Source: Ruania halotolerans (lineage in GTDB: Bacteria > Actinomycetota > Actinomycetes > Actinomycetales > Beutenbergiaceae). From it: 64,000 nt of DNA. The DNA lies in assembly GCF_021049285.1 (NCBI RefSeq), contig NZ_CP088017.1, positions 1,871,380 through 1,935,379 on the forward strand, in the 5' to 3' direction. A program made the translations under genes and the position numbers. Positions 59,175-64,000 of the stretch are shown in pieces. The first letter of the stretch is position 1. Each line of letters starts with the position of its first letter. The notes beneath the pieces were generated by a model that saw nothing but the letters and a program-made list of their open reading frames with translations, was not told the origin of the DNA and searched no databases.

Positions 59175-59603
59175 TCAGGAGGAAAGGGTCGCCGTCAGGG
59201 TGATGGGGGTTGCCTTGAGCGCGCCCGAGACCGGGCAGCCTTCCTTGGCGGCGTTGGCGATCCGCTGGAAGTCGTCTTCGCTGATCCCGGGCACAGTGGC
59301 AGAGACGGTGAGCGCGATGCCGGTGATCCCGGTGCCGGGTACGAAGGTGACCTCCGCCGAGGTGTTCACCGTCTCGGGCGGGGTGTCGTTGCTCGCCAAT
59401 TCGTTCGAGAATGCCATCGAGTAGCAGGAGGCATGTGCTGCGGCGAGTAGTTCTTCCGGGGTCGTCGTGCCGGCACCGGGTTCGGTGCGGGCCTTCCAGG
59501 ACACATCGAATGTGCCCAGGCCCGAGGTGTCGAAGGTGGTGCGGCCGGAGCCGCTGAACAGGTCTCCGGTCCAGACGGTGTTGGCGCTACTGGTGACGGA
59601 CAT
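59175..59603 (-). CDS. osmC: OsmC family peroxiredoxin
   Basis: 142-residue thiol peroxidase that reduces organic hydroperoxides. The two reactive cysteines are Cys60 (AAAHASCYSMAF) and Cys123 (KEGCPVSGAL), as in OsmC rather than Ohr, which differs in flanking sequence. The TPEELLAAAHASC stretch is a family signature. ATG 59603 has GGGAGG six bases upstream; an in-frame reading to 59747 adds a basic Pro-rich stretch and is rejected. In a mycothiol organism the reductant may be mycothiol or lipoamide (inference). Confidence 0.94.
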   Translation of the reverse strand: MSVTSSANTVWTGDLFSGSGRTTFDTSGLGTFDVSWKARTEPGAGTTTPEELLAAAHASCYSMAFSNELASNDTPPETVNTSAEVTFVPGTGITGIALTVSATVPGISEDDFQRIANAAKEGCPVSGALKATPITLTATLSS

Positions 59604-59715
59604 GGATCCTCCCGAGGGTTGATGGTCCTGAGGTCCCCATCCTGCCTCCTCCGGCGGTCCGGTCGCAGCATCGCCCCTTCCCGACGGCGGCCGGCGAGCA
59701 GGTGGAGTGCCTCTC

Positions 59716-60435
59716 CTAGGCGTGGAGGTGCGTTGTAAGAAAGGCAATGACCTCGTCTACCTCGGCCGGTGCGATGCCATGACCCACCGGATAGACGCGG
59801 GAGGTGAGCCGCGTGTGGGCGGTGAGGAACGCCGTCGTGCGTTCGATCGCTGCCGGCGGAATCAACGGATCGGCACTCCCGCGGCCGTAGAACACGGGCG
59901 GACGGATCTGCGCGAGCGCCTCATCGCCACCCACCAGCCCGGGGACCGTGAACCCGGAGAGGACCACGCCACAGGCGAACAGCTCCGGGTGGTGGCGAAG
60001 CAGGTGGGTGACCATCGCCCCACCTTGGGAGAAGCCGAGCAGGCCAACAGGCCCGTGCGTGCGGGCCAGTGCCTGGGTGCGTTCCAGCCAGCGCATCACC
60101 CCAGCGGTGGCCGCGGCCGCGAGGGCCGGATCGGGGGAGCCGGCGCGCGTGACATCCTCGATCGGGAACCACGCGAAGCCGGGCCCGGCAGGCAGGGGCG
60201 CGCGCAGGCTGGCGACCACCGGGCCGCTGACGCCAGGGTCGCTCGAGGTGATGGTGCGAAGCAACCCGGTCAGGTCACGCTCGTCGGCGCCGTAACCGTG
60301 CATCAGGACCAGCAACGGGCGGTGGGCGAGTGCAGTGGGCAGTTCGCCCCGCGGGACCGACCACAGCACCGCCTCCTCGTCCACCGCGAGTAGAGCCGGG
60401 TTCGAGGCTCGCGCGTTCGAGTGCACAGGTTCCAC
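59716..60435 (-). CDS. Phospholipase/carboxylesterase (alpha/beta hydrolase)
   Basis: 239 residues. The oxyanion motif [12 protein letters not shown], nucleophile GFSQGGAM, Asp in GSADPLIP and His in VGHGIAP give the full triad of the Abhydrolase_2 family. It is compact with no signal peptide; the substrate is unknown. The GTG at 60435 is chosen; GTG 60426 is close and neither has a clear ribosome site. It is divergent from uvrB, with promoters overlapping near 60463. Confidence 0.88.
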   Translation of the reverse strand: MEPVHSNARASNPALLAVDEEAVLWSVPRGELPTALAHRPLLVLMHGYGADERDLTGLLRTITSSDPGVSGPVVASLRAPLPAGPGFAWFPIEDVTRAGSPDPALAAAATAGVMRWLERTQALARTHGPVGLLGFSQGGAMVTHLLRHHPELFACGVVLSGFTVPGLVGGDEALAQIRPPVFYGRGSADPLIPPAAIERTTAFLTAHTRLTSRVYPVGHGIAPAEVDEVIAFLTTHLHA

Positions 60436-60462
60436 GAGAAGGAGAATGTCACACCGCGCGCG

Positions 60463-60469
60463 TACCGTA
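60463..60469. promoter_or_regulatory. Bidirectional -10 between uvrB and the esterase
   Basis: TACCGTA. On the plus strand TACCGT lies 7 bases before uvrB ATG 60476. On the minus strand TACGGT is correctly oriented for the esterase gene. Confidence 0.45.
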
Positions 60470-60475
60470 AGAACT

Positions 60476-62557
60476 ATGCGTCCCGTCACCGATCTTCAGC
60501 GCACCGTCGCCCCGCTCGAGGTGGTCTCCGAGTACCAGCCCGCGGGGGACCAGCCCGCCGCCATCGCTCAGCTGACCGAACGTCTGAATGCAGGGGAGAA
60601 GGACGTGGTGCTCCTCGGTGCCACCGGTACCGGGAAGTCAGCCACGACGGCCTGGCTGATCGAGCAGGTGCAGCGCCCCACGCTGGTGATGGCGCCGAAC
60701 AAGACGCTCGCCGCACAGTTGGCCACCGAGTTCCGCGAGCTGCTGCCCAATAATGCCGTCGAGTACTTCGTCTCGTACTACGACTACTACCAGCCTGAGG
60801 CCTACGTACCGCAGTCGGATACCTACATCGAGAAGGACTCCTCGATCAATGACGAAGTGGAACGCCTCCGGCACTCCGCCACGAACAACCTGCTGACCCG
60901 GCGGGATGTGGTGGTGGTGGCCTCCGTCTCCTGCATCTATGGCTTGGGTACCCCCCAGGAGTACGTGGACCGGATGGTGCAGTTGCGTGTGGGGGACCAG
61001 GTGGAGCGGGACGATCTGCTCCGCCAGTTCGTGACCATGCAATACACCCGCAACGACATGGCGTTCACCCGCGGCACGTTCCGGGTGCGTGGGGACACGA
61101 TTGAGATCATCCCGGTGTACGAAGAGCTGGCCGTGCGGATCGAGATGTTCGGCGATGAGATCGAATCGTTGGCGGCGCTCAACCCGCTGACCGGGCAGGT
61201 GGTGCGCTCGGAGCAGGAGATCTACCTGTTCCCGGCCACGCACTATGTGGCCGGACCGGAGCGGATGGAGCGCGCGATCACCTACATCGAGAGTGAGCTT
61301 GAGGAGCGGCTCGCTGCGCTGGAGTCACAGAACAAGCTGCTCGAGGCACAGCGTCTGCGCATGCGCACGACGTACGACATCGAGATGATGCGGCAGATCG
61401 GCTCGTGCTCGGGGATCGAGAACTACTCGCGGCACATCGACGGGCGTGCGGCCGGCTCGGCCCCGAACACGCTACTGGACTATTTTCCTGAGGATTTCCT
61501 CCTCGTGATCGACGAGTCGCACGTGACCGTGCCTCAGATCGGAGCGATGTACGAGGGCGATATGTCCCGCAAGCGCACGCTGGTCGATCACGGCTTCCGC
61601 CTGCCGAGTGCGATGGACAACCGTCCGTTGCGCTGGGAGGAGTTCCTCGAGCGCATCGGTCAGACCGTCTACCTCTCGGCCACGCCGGGTGACTATGAGT
61701 TGAGCCAGTCCGACGGCGTCGTGGAGCAGATCATTCGCCCCACCGGTCTCGTGGACCCGGAAGTGGTGGTGAAGCCCACCCAGGGCCAGATCGACGATCT
61801 GCTCGCCGAGATCAACGAACGGACCGCGAGAGACGAGCGTGTCCTGGTGACCACGCTGACGAAGAAGATGTCCGAGGACCTGACCGACTACCTCCTCGAA
61901 CGCGGGGTGCAGGTGCGCTACCTGCACTCCGAGGTCGATACCCTGCGCCGGGTCGAGTTGCTGCGCGAGTTGCGGATGGGAACTTTCGACGTGCTGGTCG
62001 GGATCAACCTCCTCCGGGAAGGGCTGGACCTGCCCGAGGTGTCCTTGGTGAGCATCCTTGATGCCGACAAGGAAGGGTTCCTGCGTTCGGGCACCTCGCT
62101 GATCCAGACCATCGGTCGCGCCGCGCGGAACGTCTCCGGGCAGGTGCACATGTATGCAGACCGGGTGACGGCGTCCATGGCACACGCCATCGACGAGACC
62201 AATCGGCGCCGGGAGAAGCAGCTCGCCTACAACGCCGAGATGGGGATCGACCCGACGCCGCTGCGCAAGCGGATCGGTGACATCACCGACATGCTCACCC
62301 GAGAGGACCTCGACACTAAGGAGCTCCTCGAGGGCGGCTATCGGCAGGCCAAGGGAGGCAAGAAGGCACCGGTGCCCTCAGGACGGCACAGCCTCGCCGG
62401 CGCCGCTGCGAGTGACCTCGCGGACCTGATCCAACAGCTCAACGATCAGATGCATGCGGCAGCCGAGGAGCTCCAGTTCGAACTGGCCGCGCGCTTGCGC
62501 GACGAGATCTCCGACCTGAAGAAGGAGCTCCGGCAGATGACCTCGGCCACGGCCTGA
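60476..62557 (+). CDS. uvrB: Excinuclease ABC subunit UvrB
   Basis: 693-residue helicase-like core of nucleotide excision repair. Walker A GATGTGKS is at 48-55. The beta-hairpin with [12 protein letters not shown] opens the damaged strand, and helicase motifs ([44 protein letters not shown]) follow. The UVR domain ([17 protein letters not shown]) at the end binds UvrC. ATG 60476 has a -10 7 bases upstream; in-frame ATG 60446 and earlier are rejected. UvrA and UvrC are not in the window. Confidence 0.97.
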   Translation: MRPVTDLQRTVAPLEVVSEYQPAGDQPAAIAQLTERLNAGEKDVVLLGATGTGKSATTAWLIEQVQRPTLVMAPNKTLAAQLATEFRELLPNNAVEYFVSYYDYYQPEAYVPQSDTYIEKDSSINDEVERLRHSATNNLLTRRDVVVVASVSCIYGLGTPQEYVDRMVQLRVGDQVERDDLLRQFVTMQYTRNDMAFTRGTFRVRGDTIEIIPVYEELAVRIEMFGDEIESLAALNPLTGQVVRSEQEIYLFPATHYVAGPERMERAITYIESELEERLAALESQNKLLEAQRLRMRTTYDIEMMRQIGSCSGIENYSRHIDGRAAGSAPNTLLDYFPEDFLLVIDESHVTVPQIGAMYEGDMSRKRTLVDHGFRLPSAMDNRPLRWEEFLERIGQTVYLSATPGDYELSQSDGVVEQIIRPTGLVDPEVVVKPTQGQIDDLLAEINERTARDERVLVTTLTKKMSEDLTDYLLERGVQVRYLHSEVDTLRRVELLRELRMGTFDVLVGINLLREGLDLPEVSLVSILDADKEGFLRSGTSLIQTIGRAARNVSGQVHMYADRVTASMAHAIDETNRRREKQLAYNAEMGIDPTPLRKRIGDITDMLTREDLDTKELLEGGYRQAKGGKKAPVPSGRHSLAGAAASDLADLIQQLNDQMHAAAEELQFELAARLRDEISDLKKELRQMTSATA

Positions 62558-62581
62558 CGCGGCCGGTCCGAGTGGCCGTCA

Positions 62582-63568
62582 TCAGGAGCGTTGGGCCGCG
62601 ACCGTCTCGCTCAGGCGCGCGAACGTGGCGGGCGAGACGGCCACGCCGCCACGTCGAAGCGCCAGCGTCGCGGCTCCGACCAGGCCATCGGATGTGAGGA
62701 GTGGCTCCTGGCCGGGCAGTGCCTCGGCAACGATTGCCGCGACCGTGGGCTGCTGGGCGAGGACGCTGCCGCCAAAGACCAGCGGCCCCGGGATCTCCGG
62801 TACCACCATGGCCGAGAGTGCCGCGTGCAGGTCCTTCGCGGCCGCGCGGATGATGGCGATGGCGCACGGGTCACCGTCGGCAGCGGCCGTGAACGCGAGC
62901 GGGGCGAGCCGTGCCAGCTCCACGGGGCGCCAGGTGTAGAGCAGATCGACCGCGTGCTGGACCGCACCGGGTCGGCCCTCCACCTCGGCGGGAGCATCCG
63001 GGTCGAGGTCGAGGGCGGCCAGGAGCGCGGGGGTGAGGGCAGTAGGTTCGGCCCTCCCATCCAGCGCAGCGAGTCCTGCCCGCACCACCTGCTGCCCGAT
63101 CCAGAAACCCGAACCGGCGTCACCGAGTAGCCAACCGAGGCCGTCCGTGACAGCCTCCAGCTCGAACCCGCGCACTCGAACCGCCACCGCGCCCGTACCG
63201 GCCACCACGGCGTAGCCGTCCGGTTCCGCGGTGGCGGAGAGAAATGCGGCAAGCAGGTCCGGTTCCAAGGTGAGGGAGACGGGGATTCCCGCCGCATGCA
63301 GAGGATCGTTGAGCCAATCCGCGCGCCGCGCCACCCGGCTGCCCGCCATCGCCGCGATGCCGCCGACCAGGTTGCTCGGATCCAACCGCGCATGCTCGAG
63401 TGCGCGGCGGGTGGCCAGTAGCACCTGAGCTGCGGCGTGATCGGGGCCCGCGCTGATGGGATTGCCACTGCCTGCACGTCCCACACCCGCACATGTGCCG
63501 TCGGCGAGCACCACGGCTGCGCGCGTGGAGGTGCCTCCCGCGTCGATCCCCAGATAACAGTTGGTCAC
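62582..63568 (-). CDS. BadF/BadG/BcrA-type ATPase, N-acetylglucosamine kinase-like
   Basis: 328-residue kinase of the ASKHA fold. Phosphate-1 motif LGIDAGGTSTRAA is N-terminal, VVAGTGAVAVRV is the sugar/adenosine segment, DGLGWLLGDAGSGFWIG the following loop, and VFGGSVL is phosphate-2. It resembles GlcNAc and murein-sugar kinases; a sugar kinase role is supported by the divergent RpiR-family regulator. The GTG start has GGAGGA eight bases upstream. It is convergent with uvrB, only 24 bases away. Confidence 0.9.
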   Translation of the reverse strand: MTNCYLGIDAGGTSTRAAVVLADGTCAGVGRAGSGNPISAGPDHAAAQVLLATRRALEHARLDPSNLVGGIAAMAGSRVARRADWLNDPLHAAGIPVSLTLEPDLLAAFLSATAEPDGYAVVAGTGAVAVRVRGFELEAVTDGLGWLLGDAGSGFWIGQQVVRAGLAALDGRAEPTALTPALLAALDLDPDAPAEVEGRPGAVQHAVDLLYTWRPVELARLAPLAFTAAADGDPCAIAIIRAAAKDLHAALSAMVVPEIPGPLVFGGSVLAQQPTVAAIVAEALPGQEPLLTSDGLVGAATLALRRGGVAVSPATFARLSETVAAQRS

Positions 63569-63584
63569 GATTCCTCCGATTGGC

Positions 63585-63613
63585 TTGACGTGCGCATCGA
63601 CTGAGAATACCTT
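63585..63613 (+). promoter_or_regulatory. Promoter of the RpiR regulator
   Basis: TTGACG (63585-63590) and TACCTT (63608-63613), spacer 17. Two copies of TTTCACGT (63612-63619 and 63645-63652), 33 bases apart or about three helical turns, flank the start site and could be the regulator's own operator. Confidence 0.5.
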
Positions 63614-63650
63614 TCACGTACTTCATCAACGAAGCGAGAGGGATTTTCAC

Positions 63651-64000
63651 GTGCGGAACGCTCCGACCGAGGTCGAACGGACTCTCCGGGTAGCTGAGCG
63701 TATCCATGCCAACCGGCCGTTGATGTCAGCCGCGATGGACAAGATCGCGACGGTCCTGCTCGACGATCCCACGGCGCCACTCGAACTCTCAATTACGGAG
63801 CTGGCTGAGCGCGCGGGCACCTCACCGGCCACGGTCACCCGGTTCTGCCGGCAGCTCGGCTATCCGGGATATGTGCAGTTCCGGGTGGGTGTGGCCACCG
63901 ACTCGGGCAGGGGAGACTCTTCGGGATCGGAGACCTGGCGAGCAGAGATGGGCCGAGCACTCGATCCGGACGATTCGCCGGACGATGTGCTGCGCGCTCT
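63651..64000 (+). CDS. MurR/RpiR family transcriptional regulator (partial, cut by window end)
   Basis: 116 codons are visible and the frame is open to the window edge. The N-terminal helix-turn-helix domain is clear: SITELAERAGTSPATVTRF is the recognition region, followed by CRQLGYPGYVQFRVGV, as in HTH_6 proteins. The SIS sugar-phosphate domain should follow beyond the window. The GTG start has GAGAGGG upstream. It is divergent from the GlcNAc-kinase-like gene and probably senses a phosphorylated amino sugar (inference). Confidence 0.88.
   Translation, partial: MRNAPTEVERTLRVAERIHANRPLMSAAMDKIATVLLDDPTAPLELSITELAERAGTSPATVTRFCRQLGYPGYVQFRVGVATDSGRGDSSGSETWRAEMGRALDPDDSPDDVLRA

Noticed and set aside
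63569-63650. Small gene between the sugar kinase and the RpiR regulator
   Set aside because: The 82-base gap is fully explained by two promoters and ribosome sites.

Overview
This is a 64 kb stretch of high-GC actinobacterial chromosome. It carries the Pup-proteasome locus (arc, dop, pup, prcB, prcA, pafA), a mycothiol biosynthesis gene (mshC), an ANTAR response regulator, an HGxxPAAW-type small membrane protein and a CoaE-GrpB fusion. This combination points to a Micrococcales-type organism; a placement near Ruania, Beutenbergia or Georgenia is my inference, not something the sequence proves. No phage, IS element, CRISPR array or rRNA was seen. One tRNA (Leu, CAA) is present.

Layout: 0.2-8.5 kb holds peptidases (secreted S8 subtilase, M3 dipeptidyl peptidase, M20 hydrolase), small proteins and an aldo/keto reductase. 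8.5-22.2 kb runs from uppP and mshC through PAC2, HAD, an M50 protease and TrmI into the Pup-proteasome genes and an FKBP-like lipoprotein. 22.2-32.1 kb holds amino acid genes (hisF, hisI, trpE, a Trp-associated membrane protein, trpCBA) interleaved with small membrane proteins and followed by lgt. 32.2-39.9 kb holds gltBD and pyk. 39.9-42.8 kb is a tandem array of four paralogous lipoproteins that I cannot assign to a known family. 42.9-54 kb holds a nucleotidase-like HAD, arcA, tRNA-Leu, a PdtaR-like regulator, a GNAT protein, a thioesterase, polA, a methyltransferase, rpsA, pcp and coaE. 54-64 kb is more accessory: a serine hydrolase/PadR pair, a TetR/MFS cassette, an RNA methyltransferase, OsmC, an esterase, uvrB, and a GlcNAc-kinase-like gene divergent from an RpiR regulator cut off by the window end.

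How the genes work together: Dop deamidates Pup-Gln, PafA ligates Pup to target lysines, and ARC unfolds the tagged proteins into the PrcA/PrcB core. All lie in order on one strand, with ATGA overlaps at pup-prcB, prcB-prcA and prcA-pafA. Many other neighbours overlap by 4 or 8 bases, including trpC-trpB-trpA-lgt, hisI-trpE, gltB-gltD and pcp-coaE.

Two expression patterns recur. First, at least 17 first genes have a TANNNT -10 hexamer 6-8 bases before the start codon, the signature of leaderless mRNAs. Second, at four junctions the TAG stop of the upstream gene is itself the first three bases of the next gene's -10. The most unusual structures are the four-lipoprotein array, a perfect 87-bp in-frame tandem duplication at the 5' end of trpB, a 14-bp tandem repeat between mshC and the PAC2 gene, and a minus-strand terminator-like hairpin between two divergent genes that has no visible gene feeding it.
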